A stretch of DNA of 64,000 nt from Zoroaster sp. YZ-2022 (GCA_029582265.1 CM055820.1:18558485-18622484), one strand, 5' to 3'. Counted from the first letter of the stretch, positions 47,633 to 60,378 are shown. The notes: generated from the letters alone by a model not told the origin. A program made the numbers and translations.

Positions 47633-50157
47633 TTAAGCAAGAAAAAATACTTTGAAATGGGATATTTCACAAAATAGTTGTCCTAAGCTTGGTTTAACTG
47701 CCAACATAAATTAATGATGGGATCTGCTATACATAACAAACCTCAAGCAATATGAATAAACCTCCAGCAATGAATAATTTATGTCTGCAAATGTGTTTGA
47801 ACCAATCACCATAAGTACGTGATATCATTACACATTAGTTACCTATTGCATTATGCATTAACATCAGTGGCGCGGCGTAACCAAGGTGGGGGGGGGGTCG
47901 GGGGCGGCCCCACTTGTTGGCAAAATATTGTTTGTCGGTAAATTCACAAACTTGTTGGTTTTTATGAACTTATTTGTGTGCTAAACAGCGGCGTATAAAA
48001 CAAATACATTTAAAAAAAATTAATTAAAACAAAATAATAATAATAATAATAATAAGAATAAAAAAATAATAATTTAAAAAAAAAACCAACACAAAACAGA
48101 TTTTGTTTTGTTTTGTTTAGTTTTTTTTTTTTTTTGGGGGGGGTTGAAAATATCCCCCTCCTGGGCATGCATGCAAAAACTGCTTTGAGCGACTTCAAAG
48201 ATTGTCCATTTCGAGAGGAAAACAAAGTAAATTTGTCTGTTCATATGAGTTTTGTGTCTGTAAAGTTACCCCAAAAAATGTTTGTCCCCGCTCTGAAAGT
48301 CCTGGCTACGCCATTGACTCACTTGTCTCTACCAAATCGCAAAAGATGTCATGTGATACAGAAATAATAAGACCACAGACCTGACTGGTTAAAGGGTCTA
48401 TGAAATAGACCGTTTTAACAGTGTAAACAATAAAGTATGCCTTGTACAACTAAATAATTTAATTCCAAATTTAGGGTCGCCGCGCTTCTCCCATTCCTCC
48501 TTATTAACATAAAATCTGTGCTGTATGCCTGGGAGATTTTAGCACTAGCCCGTGTTTACGTGGCACTCTGTGTCATGAAGTTTAACGTAATTTTTAATGT
48601 CAACAGCCTTCCTTTTTTGGTTCTAAATACCGTAACGTACTCAATTATTTTTATTTCACAAGCCCTGCGGTTGTCCTTTGGTACGTTCCGAGGCGTGCAC
48701 TGCGTTTCACGGTACCGTAGGCATGGCCAGGCTGGTGGTGATCGGTGTATGTAAACAGCTGTGTGCAGTAATCAAACAGTAAATAGATACCTGCTGAGTG
48801 GTTTGGGGATGGCAGTTGCCATAGGGCTGGGGGCGCGGATTTCGACATGTACTATTTTTGGCAAATCAGTGGTGAACCAATGTGTCAATTGCCAGAATGT
48901 TAAAATCTTTGGTGTGTGTGTCCAGTGAACTTAGATTCATCTGTTCAGATCATTAGAAAAAGATTTGTGCCCCCAAACACAGTTATTTACACCCCAACAT
49001 AAAACGCCTACCGCGTGAGCACCTTCGTGCAACCGCGTAAATATTTTAAATCGGTGGCTCGCAAAGTTAAGCAAGAAAAAATACTTTGAAATGGGATATT
49101 TCACAAAATAGTTGTCCTAAGCTTGGTTTAACTGCCAACATAAATTAATGATGGGATCTGCTATACACATAAATAAACCTCAAGCAATATGAATAAACCT
49201 CCAGCAATGAATAATTTATGTCTGCAAATGTGTTTGAACCAATCACCATAAGTACGTGATATCATTACACATTAGTTACCTATTGCATTATGCATTAACA
49301 TCAGTGGCGCGGCGTAACCAAGGTGGGGGGGGGGGTCGGGGGCGGCCCCACTTGTTGGCAAAATATTGTTTGTCGGTAAATTCACAAACTTGTTGGTTTT
49401 TATGAACTTATTTGTGTGCTAAACAGTGGCGTATAAAACAAATAAATAAAAAAAAATTAAATTAAAACAAAATAATAATAAGAAGAATAAAATAAATTTA
49501 AAAAAATAAAAAACCCAACACAAAACAGATTTTGTTTTGTTTTTTGGGGGTTGGAAATATCCCCCTCCTGGGCATGCATGCAAAAACTGCTTTGAGCGAC
49601 TTCAAAGATTGTCCATTTCGAGAGAAAAACAAAGTAAATTTGTCTGTTCATATGAGTTTTGTGTCTGTAAATTTACCCCAAAAAATGTTTGTCCCCGCTC
49701 TGAAAGTCCTGGCTACGCCATTGACTCACTTGTCTCTACCAAATCGCAAAATATGTCATGTGATACAGAAATAATAAGACCACAGACCTGACTGGTTAAA
49801 GGGTCTATGAAATAGACCATTTTAACAGTGTAAACAATAAAGTATGCCTTGTACAACTAAAAAAAATTAATTCCAAGTTTAGGGTCGCCGCGCTTCTCCC
49901 ATTCCTCCTTATTAACATAAAATCTGTGATGTATGCCTGGGAGATTTTAGCACTAGCCCGTGTTTACGTGGCACTCTGTGTCATGAAGTTTAACGAAATT
50001 TTTAATGTCAACAGCCTTCCTTTTTTGGTTCTAAATACCGTAACGTACTCAATTATTTTTATTTCACAAGCCCTGCGGTTGTCCTTTGGTACGTTCCGAG
50101 GCGTGCACTGCGTTTCACGGTACCGCAGGCATGGCCTGGCTGGTGGTGATCGGTGTT
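47322..50157. repeat. Tandem duplication, unit about 1.43 kb
   Basis: 47322-48750 and 48751-50157 are near-identical direct repeats (offset 1429), starting GTAAACAGCTGTGTGCAGTA. The unit contains the right half of the 869-bp TTAA element, the hAT-like candidate and the left end of the next TTAA element. Confidence 0.93.
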
Positions 50158-50387
50158 TGCAAAGTACATGTTTATTCCGTATGTCGTGTGTACACACGTT
50201 GCTAGCAGTTCATGACTGTTTTATTACCTAGTGGCAACAATAACGGCCAACAATAAAGGATTAGGCTAGCAAACAATGAAAACCTTTGTTTGCTTTGTTC
50301 TCTCGGGGAATCTAGTTGGAAGTGATTGTATAATTATGTACAGCACATGTGGCTACTCGACACACCATGGTGTACGCACTGATCTCT

Positions 50388-51297
50388 ATTTTATTTATTT
50401 ATTTATTTGGACTTACACTTTTACAACAGTGGCACTCGGCCAAAAGGCGGTGCGTCCGACACACATACACAAAAATAATACAAAACACATTTAAAAGCAA
50501 ATTAACAAGATACAAAAATGTGTGATGATACACTCTCAGCTTTGACGTCGTAGGTATTGTCCAGAACAAGGGATGCACGCGCGACACCAAATCTGAGGGT
50601 GTACCATCAATCATATAGCTATCAATGACCATTGGAACCCAAGTTGATTTAAAATGAGTTCTAGAAAATATAGTAAAAATATAAAACATATACAAACATA
50701 ATTACAGCAACGAAGTATGCAAGAAGAGATTATTTACATTGTAGTCCGAATAATATCGGATCTCAATTTCCACGCACGCTTAACATATGATTTACAGAAA
50801 GTATCAAATAATGAATAAATTATATCGGCATTTTCTATATTACAGAATATACTTGAGGTGCTCCCAAGTGTGAGATGATATTTAACATCTAAGCTGCCGG
50901 ATATAAAAAGCTCCCATATATCATAATATTCATTTGACATAAGATAGTTTTCTAACTTTGTATATTCTTCGGATCTAATATTATTAAGAGCATGACATGT
51001 AAACAAGAAGTGTCTAACATCTTCAATACCTGAGTTACATAGGTTGCATGTACCGTCATTATCTGCCGTCCAATTTCTAATTCTGCGATTGAGTGGAAGA
51101 GTGTTGGAGCGGAGTTTAAATTTGAGACTGACGCCATGGAAGTCAGTTTTATCCAAAAGATAACTTTCTAAACATGGGTGATCTTCCAACCAATCATTCT
51201 TCCAACCAATCATTATCTGAAATATCCATAAGTACGCGCTTAATCGATTTAGCCAAGTGCGGATCGAAAAGGGGCTCCCCAGTTTTCGCACAGTCAA
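50388..51297 (-). pseudogene. LINE 3' half with C-terminal zinc finger
   Basis: Minus frame 51297-50734 encodes WLEDHPCLESYLLDKTDF and ends with a C-x2-C-x8-H-x4-C finger (CNLCNSGIEDVRHFLFTC), as found after the RT of many LINEs. The 3' end shows (TTTA)n on the plus strand (about 50388-50408), a typical tail. 5'-truncated; the RT palm is absent. Confidence 0.75.
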
Positions 51298-51354
51298 AAA
51301 TTGTATTCAAGTTGCAGCTGGTAAGGATATTTTGAGCGCTATTTAAAAATTTGA

Positions 51355-51645
51355 AGCGCAACTGACTGGATAGGAGATGGGCGCTGGTTGGCCTATAAAA
51401 AGTTGAAGTAACCGGCCGCCATGTTGGTTCCCCAAAAGGTCAAGAGTCAAATGTCACGTTACCATACAGACAATAACAACAACCTGTTCAGCAGCACTCA
51501 GCATTGTCGTTGGTCGGGAAGCAGTAAACCTGTCCGGCCGCGTGTCACGTAATTATGCGCCTTCTTTCTTGGGGGAACAAAGATGGCGGACAACGAGCTT
51601 CAGCCAATCGGCGCGATCCCCTATCCAGTTACTATAGAGATCAGT
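51355..51645. repeat. Inverted repeat with CCTATCCAGT/ATGGCGG motifs
   Basis: CTGACTGGATAGGAGATGGG...GGTTGGCC...GGCCGCCATGTTGG (51363-51427) is mirrored by AAGATGGCGGACAACGAGC...CAGCCAATCGGCGCGATC...CCTATCCAGTTACT (51580-51635). Similar motifs are at 16024-16090 and 16705-16745. Confidence 0.6.
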
Positions 51646-53627
51646 GGGAGGAGGAAGTTAACAACATCAACTTCACACATTCTAGTCGTAAGGCCTGGAA
51701 TACGATCAACCGGTTAACTGGGCGAAGCTGCCCAGCTAGACCATGCCCCATAGCAGCAAATGCAATAGCCTCTGTACTTGCTGATAACGGTAGATGGAAA
51801 GACCGCTCATCTGAGGCAAAAGCCTTCACCAGAGAAGTAGTCGCAGATATCAGGAAACTCACCAGAACAGTTCCTCAGTCCAGCCCCCTTTCCCAGCCCA
51901 TTTTGTCAGAAGAAATCGTTGCAGCCTTGAAATCCCTTAAGGAAAATAAGGCTCCTGGAAACGACAACATCTACACAGAGTTCCTCAAGAACATGAGCCA
52001 TGAGGCATTGACCTGGGTCCAACTTTTCCTCTCCAACTGCTTGGAAAATCTGACCATACCATCCAAAATGGAAGCAGGCTAAGGTGCTGGCCATATTCAA
52101 GCCAAATAAGACACCAGATGAACCAAAGAACTATCGCCCAATATCACTTTTTGTCACATCTTTTACAAACTGCTTGAGAGGGTCATTCTATCAAGAATAA
52201 ACAACATCATTGAAGAGAACCTTCCCCACACCCAAGCTGGTTTCCGTAAGGGTCGATCAACAACAGATCAAGTGACCCGGCTAGTTCATGACATCGAAAG
52301 CGCCTTCCAGAGGAAAGAAAAGTTTGGATCAGTCTTCATCGATCTCACTGCGGCGTATGACACAGTTTGGCACAGGGGCCTCTACCTCAAGCTCCTGAAG
52401 ACTCTGCCTGATGTTAAGCTCGTGAAGTTTATCATGCTGCTCATACAGGACCGTACCTTTGTACTGGAAACCTCAAATGGCCAACGCAGTAAGAGAAGGA
52501 GACTGAGGAACGGGCTCCCCCAAGGCTCTGTTCTTGCCCCAACACTTTTTAACATCTACACCGCTGACATGCCTGTTGGAGAGTGCTCGCAATACATATG
52601 CCGACGACTCAGCCATTGGATTTGGTGACAAAGCTTTTAGTGTGGTTGAGAATGCCCTTGGAAAAGATCTCTCACTACTGAGTGGGTATTTCCACAAATG
52701 GCACCTCAAGCTAAGCCTGCCCAAGACAGTATGCTCTGTGTTCCATCTTGCCAATAGATGTGCTAATACCATGCTGAACATTACACTCGATGGCACCAAC
52801 GTCAGGTATGACCCCAACCCCAAATACCTTGGTGTCACACTTGACCGTAGCCTCACCTTCAAGCCACACATTCAACAAGTTGCTGCCAAGACCGCTGCTC
52901 GTGTAAACCTCCTGAAGAGACTGGCTGGCACTGGGTGGGGTGCAAGCTTCACCACCCTGCGCACCTCTACCCTTGCCCTGGCATACTCTACGGCTGAGTA
53001 TGCCGCCCCTGTATGGAGTCACAGCAGCCATACAGCCTCTATTGATGTTGTGCTGAACACCGCCATGAGGCTAATTAGTGGTGCCTTACCATCAACCCCT
53101 GTCGAGTTCCTCCCCATACTGTCTGGCATTCCACCTCCAGAGCTCCGTCGAAACTTTCTGACCTTGAAGCTGGCCTGCAAGAGTGCAGATGAGCCAACAA
53201 GCCTGATTCCTCCGCCTGCTGAATATGGCCACCAGAGACTCAAACGCAAACACTTCTCTACCGAAGCTAGCAGACTCCTTACCACGAGCCCTCCACACCC
53301 TGGATGGATCTTTGACTGCTGGAACAAGCAATGGTCCAAGTCAACATCCATGTTGAGGAAGTTCATTAACTCTCCTTCAACCAACCCACCTGGGTGTGAC
53401 CTACCACGGAATGCCTGGGTCAACCTCAACAGACTTCGGTCTGGAGTAGCAAAGACCCAAATCTACCTGCATGTGCAGTCACTGATCTCTGTGAATGCGG
53501 AAAACCACAGACTGTTGAACATATTATCGATGAATGCCCAATCTTCAAATCACCACATGGAGTCAGCGGCCTCATTGAACTGGATGATGATACCACTCCT
53601 TGGCTGATGTCCCAACTGCCTGTGTAG
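51555..53627 (+). pseudogene. LINE reverse transcriptase, frameshifted
   Basis: Plus-strand pieces in order: KSLKENKAPGNDNIYTEFLK (to a stop at about 52080), NYRPIS in another frame, HTQAGFRKGRSTTDQV, FIDLTAAYDTVWHRGLYLKL, NGLPQGSVLAPTLFNIY, a shift at about 52590, then YADD (52597-52608), PKYLGVTLDRSLTFKPHIQQ and LRRNFLTLKL. After another shift comes CECGKPQTVEHIIDECP, a Cys/His motif, ending TAG at 53625-53627. All RT blocks are present but at least three shifts kill it. The endonuclease is missing (5'-truncated). Jockey-like by motif style. Confidence 0.88.
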
Positions 53628-53839
53628 CCCTACACGAACGAACGAGTGGGTGTACGTCACAAACAGCGCCACCTCGCGTCGTGCAAAATTTGAAATAATT
53701 TTTTTTAAATTTAATTAAAATAAAAAAATCAAGACACTCAAGACACAAAACAAACTTAAAATTGTTTTTTATTGATATCAACTGATAAAATAACAATAAC
53801 AAATAAATTAAGACAATAACACACTTCATAGACCCTTTA

Positions 53840-56610
53840 AGGCGCTTGTGGCTTCGCTCAAGCCTTAAAGATGTGTTTTACTGGCAATTTCCAGAATTTT
53901 TTGTTTTCATTGGAAGATTGATAATATTTCTTATTAGAAAGGAATACAAATGTGCCAACATGTATTTATGGCGGCACCAAACATAAATTCATTTCGGTAC
54001 ATTTACATTAAAACCATGTTTCTCACGACTATTTAGAAATGTGTCATTTTACAGCATTTGTATTTACTTCATCAAGTAAAATTGCAATGTTAAAAAATTT
54101 ATGAAAAATAAAATGTTTGTTAAAATAGCGAAAGTTGTCGTTATATAAAATACCACTGGCGATACCACTGGCGATACATCTTTAAAATATAAACACAGTG
54201 TTGTCAATAATTGTTAGTAATTATTCAAAGTTGTTATTACCTTAACGGGAGAGAATAATGTAGGTAAGACATATAAGCGCCTATTCGGTATATTCAGTGT
54301 TTGTGTTATTGTTGCCTTGGAAACCATCACTTACTAATTAAATAAACGCTTCGTCAAGTCATATCTATGGTGATACTGCGCCCATCGTCTTCATGGATAT
54401 TTAGTCTGAAACGCCGCCGGGGCCAGCAAACCAGTCAAGCTTCAGCAGCGCTCTACGCAGATACAAGGTAACAATGTACGTATTACAATTATTTACCATA
54501 CCGGCATATTACCCGTTAAAATATTTTTTATCACAACAATTATATTCATCTATATCGTCATATTATCTAGTCGTCGTTTCCTGGCAACAACTTTAGCTTT
54601 ACAATGATCGTTATTTAGAGAACACAGAAAAGGACCACAGTTTATGTTATCTAATAAGTTTACATTATTTTGTTTGGTCTCAACACATTTCGGATTAGTA
54701 CCTGACAATGTGGCCTTGCAGATACGTGATCGAAAGTTTCAAGGGAAGGTATAACATTGGGTTTTGGTAACCCAATGTTCCTTTCAACCCTTTAGTTTTC
54801 ATAACATATATCATCAAACTAACCTGTGAAATTTTCATAACAACAGGTGCTTACGTTTTTGAGAAAACAGCGAAAAACTGTCACACGTTTGTTTTTTCGT
54901 CTGTTTTTATGTTTTGCGAAAAATGCCCCCAGTAAGTTTTTTTTTTAATTCAACAAAATAATTATTGTTTTATATGGGATGAAAGCACCTCAGATATAAA
55001 ATAATATATCAAGGTAGTTGTTAATTGTACCAAATTGTCACCAAGTAAAGTTTTAAGATAATAATCCTTGTTGTTAATAATCTGGTAATAACAATGTTAT
55101 ATCTTGCCTTTAAATGTATTTGAATATACACATTTTATCTGTATATTTACATCTACATTCTATATCCATATGGGTGTCCTTTCTCTATGCTTTATCTAAG
55201 AATACTTTATCTCGCTAGGTTTATCTAGAGATGTGTCGCCTGTCTGTTATTATAATCATTTTACCTGCAATTTCTGTTTTAATATGAAAAATATAGTAAA
55301 ACATGTAAAACGTGTCACAAAATAGTCGAGTGGTTTTAAAGTTTTAAATAGTCGAGTGGTTTTAAAGTTATCAGGAAACAAATGCTGCTAGTTGACGATT
55401 TTTTGTGAAATGTTTCATTATAACTATTGGTTTTTCCTTTCTTCGGTGTAAATAAACAAAACAAACACACACTCTAAAAAACACCCCATAGTTTTCAGAA
55501 ATTACCGGTAAATAGCAAAATGGGACGATATATCATAGCTTGGCTATCTCAAAGTCAATGATAACATTGTTAATTTGAAAAAAGAAATAATAATTAAAAT
55601 ATTCTTAAAGTATAACTTATTTAGTGTTAAGCTCTTGATGGTACCAATCTTACCTAATTTATTTTTAACTTTTATTTTCTGAGGTTTTAAGAAAAGTGAA
55701 AGTATTACAAATAATGTTTATGGGAAGGAGTACTCTTCCCTAAATTCCACATTAGAATGTAGAAAACCGGAATATATTTTCACTGTTTCTCGTTCTTGAC
55801 ACAACGTAATAAGAAGCTAAAACTGTAACAGGTTGGTAGTAAGGCTTATAATACATGGACGTTGGAAGGTATATAGTGAAAAGTGGTGGAGGAGGTAGGC
55901 GTCGTTTTTGGTTCTTCAAAACGAGTTGCCTTAAAATCGAGCATCTAAAAGATTGCTGGGGGGGGGGGGGGGTTGGTGTTGTCAATAAAAACGTGGGGGA
56001 GGGGAGCGACCCCGCCAATGAGTGAAAATTGGCCTACGCCGTTATTTTGGAAAGTCACTGTTTAGGAATGGAAGATACTTACTTGGGGGACATTGCCAAT
56101 GCTAAAAAAATAATAATAATAAAAATAATAAAAGAATAAATAAATATATAAATAAAAAATTTAAAAAAATATAAATAAATAAATAAAAAATAAATGTCTA
56201 CCGTAATTAATTTGACCTCACCTTCAAGTTCAGTGATTTGATGCTGTAATCTCGCAAACCTATGTCCATTCAAGACCCTTTACTGACCTCGTTTCCCACT
56301 TTAAAATAATTCTGTGAATACGAGATGTATGAGAGCTGTTATAAACTGGAATATTTTTGGAAATATCTTACCGACACAGCTAAAATAAATGAGTTGGCCG
56401 CAATATGACAACTGATTACATTGTAGACGGTGTAAATGTGTTTGTGAATGTGATCATTGACAACTGATCCGCTTAGCTCAGTGTCACGTATTTATAGGGT
56501 ACATATATTGGCACTTTTGAATACTGCGCATACATTTTGTCTAAACCACAAAACCACAAAAGACAGAAACCACAATTTTTTACAGTCTACTGTTTTATTG
56601 GAAAAAGGCA
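53840..56610. other. Intergenic or intronic with diverged family copies
   Basis: No gene. 53870-54200 and 55200-55400 are diverged relatives of the non-coding stretch at 22240-22570. A MITE of the GGGAAGGT family lies inside (54741-55112). G-rich and A-rich simple sequence lies near 55955-55975 and 56105-56190. Confidence 0.5.
54741..55112. mobile_element. MITE, AAGGGAAGGTATAACATTG ends
   Basis: Left end AAGGGAAGGTATAACATTG (54741-54759), right end CAATGTTATATCTTGCCTTT (55092-55111) in inverted orientation. A hairpin ACATTGGGTT/AACCCAATGT sits at the left end. Confidence 0.65.
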
Positions 56611-56617
56611 TGTCATA

Positions 56618-57399
56618 CCAGGGTCATTCCATTCCAAATCACCTAGGGGTTGTCAGTGACCGACTCAGATTTTAAAAAAAATACCTCTATGGGAGTAATG
56701 AACACACACAAACATTTTGCTCCAACTCCAAGTTGTTTCCGAGATATGGGCCTCTCAAAAATATAGCCACGCCCCTTTTTCTCTCTCCAAGTTGCGTTGG
56801 AGTTTTTTCAGAGGTCTATATCTCAAAATTTGGTGAAGATATTTTTCTGCAAATTGTTACACAGGGTGATCGAATGACACCAATCTGCTAGGGGCGCACC
56901 ATCAGGGGCAGATATATAAAAAAAAAACGATTTGGGGAGGGCGGACCTGTGAGCACGAACAGCTCATTTATGGCAAGGGGTCTGGGGCCTCCGAATTTGT
57001 TTGATTTTATGCACTCCCAGCTAAATGCAATATCAAACATTTGCAAGTTGCAAATATTATATGTAGTTGTTAATATGATGCAGTTGTGAGTATAAACCCT
57101 TTTCATTTCTACTTTTGACGATTTATTTATTTATTTATTATTTTTTATTATTTATTCATTTACAATGTATATATACATAACAGCAAAAGAAACGTCACCC
57201 CTAAAAATATTTATTATTTTCATTTTATAATTAATATAATTTGTTTAATGAAGAATATTATGAGTATGGAGTGTAACACGAACACAATGTGGCAAATTTG
57301 GTTGACCTCAAAATTCGTCATGCATGACGTCTGAGGACACATAAGCTAAACATGTTCTCAGACTTATCAAAATTTAGGGGGTGACGTTTCTTTTGCTGT

Positions 57400-57433
<34 letters not shown>

Positions 57434-58585
57434 TATATTTATGTATTTTATTTTATTTTATTTTTGATTGATTGATTGATTTTTTTGCGGGGCGGAGGCG
57501 TTTTGTCAAAGGTTTGAGGGGGCCCATGGACCCCTTTTAGATACATTGATTAAGATGATTTGATGATGGACATACTTTAAAAAATCATAACAAGTGTTTG
57601 GGACATGCATATACATGTACATATACAGCGCATATACTGTACAGTGTACATGTATGTACATTGTATACCGTATATTAAGCAAATATACCCATTACTTTAA
57701 AATATATTCTGACCATGAAGGAGAAAAGATACCAAACTGAAAAAGATTGATGGTGTAATCACATTTAATGACACTTCACCTCTGTTGACTTGTTAAATCA
57801 GAGATGTTTTGTCAGTTTCTTATTATTCCGCTATATATTGTCGTTCTGGCAAAAATGATTGTAGGAATAATTGACCTTAGTTTAGGGTACCAAAAAATTG
57901 ACCAATTGGTCAAAAAGGTGGAGTTGGTTTAAGTGTTTTGGGGGTATGCATGTACAGTACATAAATGTAGTACTGTACCGGTACATGTATACTGTAAAGC
58001 AAAATACCCATTATATGAAAACATCGTCTGACTATGAAGGAGAAAAGATACCAAACTGAATTTACTTCCATACATAGATAGGGTACAATATTTTACGACG
58101 TAAAACTTAGTTTCAGTTACACGGGTAGTGGCCCAGCTGGTCAACCATCCATTAGAAGGAGGTGGTTTTTTGAGATTTTTGCCTCCAATGAAGGCATGAT
58201 TCGTCCACCCTTGTTTGAGGGTAGACATATGCACCTGATTTGTAACCTACGTTGGCTTAATTGTGGGTTTTGAAGGATCCCTAACTTGAACAGGAGATGT
58301 TATATACTACTTTTGGGTGTCATTCACCCTGTGTAACAATTTGCAGCAAAGTATCTTCACGCAATTTTGAGATATAGGCCTCTGAAAATGCCCCAAAATC
58401 ACCGACGCAACTTGGAGGGAGAAAAAGGGGTCGTGGCTATATTTTTGAGACGCCCATATCTTGGAGTTGGAGAACAAATTTGTTCATTACTACCACAGTA
58501 TGTTGAAAACAAAATCAACAAAATCTGAGTCAGTTACTGACAAATGTTCTAAAATTTTAGGTGATTTGGCATGGCATAATCAACC
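56618..58585. mobile_element. Element with about 265-bp inverted ends
   Basis: 56618-56881 (from AGGGTCATTCCATTCCAAAT through TTACACAGGGTGATCGAATG) is mirrored, with divergence, by 58312-58585 (GGGTGTCATTCACCCTGTGT through TAGGTGATTTGGCATGG). The middle has two direct repeats about 320 bp apart (GGAGAAAAGATACCAAACTG at 57720 and 58039) and a nested MITE. No transposase seen. Confidence 0.75.
57171..57409. mobile_element. Nested MITE, ACATAACAGCAAAAGAAACG ends
   Basis: Left end (57171-57205) and right end (57374-57409) are inverted copies of ATATACATAACAGCAAAAGA...CGTCACCCC, about 35 bp with one indel, next to TA-rich sequence at both borders. Confidence 0.85.
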
Positions 58586-58589
58586 ATTA

Positions 58590-59690
58590 AAATAAAAACT
58601 CAAATGAATAAAACGTTGCCAACTGTTTTAATCATCAACAGCACGGCTGCCAATCAGAATCAAGTTTTAAATATCGCTTTATACAGTGTCCGACATCTAA
58701 ACCATCGACAAAGAACAAACATAAAAACACATCCATTTATTAGGGAAAGGGCAAAGCAACCTATCGTGGTAGAAAGTGAACGAAGGAAGGATTAGTGAGC
58801 TGCACAATAGGACGGGCTGCATGGCAGAGCTAGGGTATGAATAGGGTATGAATAGAAGACTACTCACGTATATAATATAGATCGCTCAAAGGGATGATGA
58901 CAACAAAAGGATCAACACCATACAAATTGAGTCATTGGTGTATGCAATCTGTTTTCTTCCTCCATGGTGTAACTAGCTAGTGTCTTTTGAGCCAAACACA
59001 GGTGAAATATCTTTAAGTACTGCTACGCATTTCCTATAATGATATTTGAATACAATTCTCGTGCTAATGTATATAATCAGAAAAAACAGGCTTTTCATGG
59101 TAACATGTTTGAAAAACAGCCTCGTTTTTGGTCAATTTCTCGCATACAACATATAAAACATTGTACAGCTATCATTCATCCTGAGAAATTATTTTTTCTG
59201 AAAAGCTTTCATCCTAGATAAAACTGAAATTGATATGTCAAAATGTAACTTTTTGAAACATAAAAACAGGGAATATGTAAAAGTGTTTTCGTTTGTATTT
59301 ATTAAAAACTGGATGGTTTAAATGAATATATGTTACCAAATACAATGAGTGTTATATCTTCCATTTAAAGGGAGTGTACACCTTTGTTAATTACTCGAAC
59401 ACATAATAACTGAATTATAATCTAAAAACTAACTTGATGTGAAATTAGTGATGGTGGATCAAACATCCTAAAATTAAATAATTCCGTCTGACAACATGTC
59501 ATTTTTTACTTCGTGTGAAATGTATTACCAATTTGAAATGGATCGTGACCTTGACTCATTTTCCACATTACAACAAATGCCAATGTATATGCATTTTCGT
59601 TGGAGATTTGCGCAAACAATTGTACAAAAACTGTTTATCAGCAGCAGTCATGATCACATCTCTATTAGAACTACTTATTTGGTTAAATAA
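58590..59690. other. Intergenic, no gene seen
   Basis: AT-rich, no convincing exon. A right-end relic of the GGGAAGGT MITE family (GTTATATCTTCCATTTAAAG) lies at about 59351-59370. Confidence 0.45.
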
Positions 59691-59691
59691 T

Positions 59692-59776
<85 letters not shown>
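59692..59776. repeat. (TA)n microsatellite at gap edge
   Basis: About 42 TA units ending 16 bp before the second scaffold gap; the repeat probably caused the assembly break. Confidence 0.95.
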
Positions 59777-59782
<6 letters not shown>

Positions 59783-59792
59783 AAATTCAAAC

Positions 59793-60292
59793 NNNNNNNN
59801 NNNNNNNNNNNNNNNNNNNNNNNNNNNNNNNNNNNNNNNNNNNNNNNNNNNNNNNNNNNNNNNNNNNNNNNNNNNNNNNNNNNNNNNNNNNNNNNNNNNN
59901 NNNNNNNNNNNNNNNNNNNNNNNNNNNNNNNNNNNNNNNNNNNNNNNNNNNNNNNNNNNNNNNNNNNNNNNNNNNNNNNNNNNNNNNNNNNNNNNNNNNN
60001 NNNNNNNNNNNNNNNNNNNNNNNNNNNNNNNNNNNNNNNNNNNNNNNNNNNNNNNNNNNNNNNNNNNNNNNNNNNNNNNNNNNNNNNNNNNNNNNNNNNN
60101 NNNNNNNNNNNNNNNNNNNNNNNNNNNNNNNNNNNNNNNNNNNNNNNNNNNNNNNNNNNNNNNNNNNNNNNNNNNNNNNNNNNNNNNNNNNNNNNNNNNN
60201 NNNNNNNNNNNNNNNNNNNNNNNNNNNNNNNNNNNNNNNNNNNNNNNNNNNNNNNNNNNNNNNNNNNNNNNNNNNNNNNNNNNNNNNNNNNN
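59793..60292. other. Scaffold gap, 500 N
   Basis: Exactly 500 N of unknown true length. Confidence 1.
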
Positions 60293-60378
60293 TTTTTTCC
60301 AAACAGTATTGTGTTTGAAAAACCCAATTTTAAAATTGAACGAATACTGTTATATATATAAATAATTGTTATACTTAC

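Larger units (their letters stand above)
34892..48392. repeat. Large duplicated block, copy 2
   Basis: Homologous to 18683-30134 in the same orientation. Copy-2-only insertions are a LINE tail (38221-38634), a MITE (41990-42256), an expanded 17-bp array (about 44586-44783), a hAT-like element (44784-45134), a short duplication near 46546-46590 and a TTAA element (46764-47632). I saw no large insertion unique to copy 1. Confidence 0.95.
49800..53836. mobile_element. TTAA-flanked element with nested LINEs
   Basis: Left end TTAA then AGGGTCTATGAAATAG (49796 on; also at 48389 in the first tandem unit), right end TTCATAGACCCT then TTAA (to 53840). The TIR is about 13 bp. Two LINE fragments account for most of the interior. 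The flank after 53840 is not the one expected from the empty site at 30131-30134, so the right end may belong to another insertion or a rearrangement. Confidence 0.5.
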
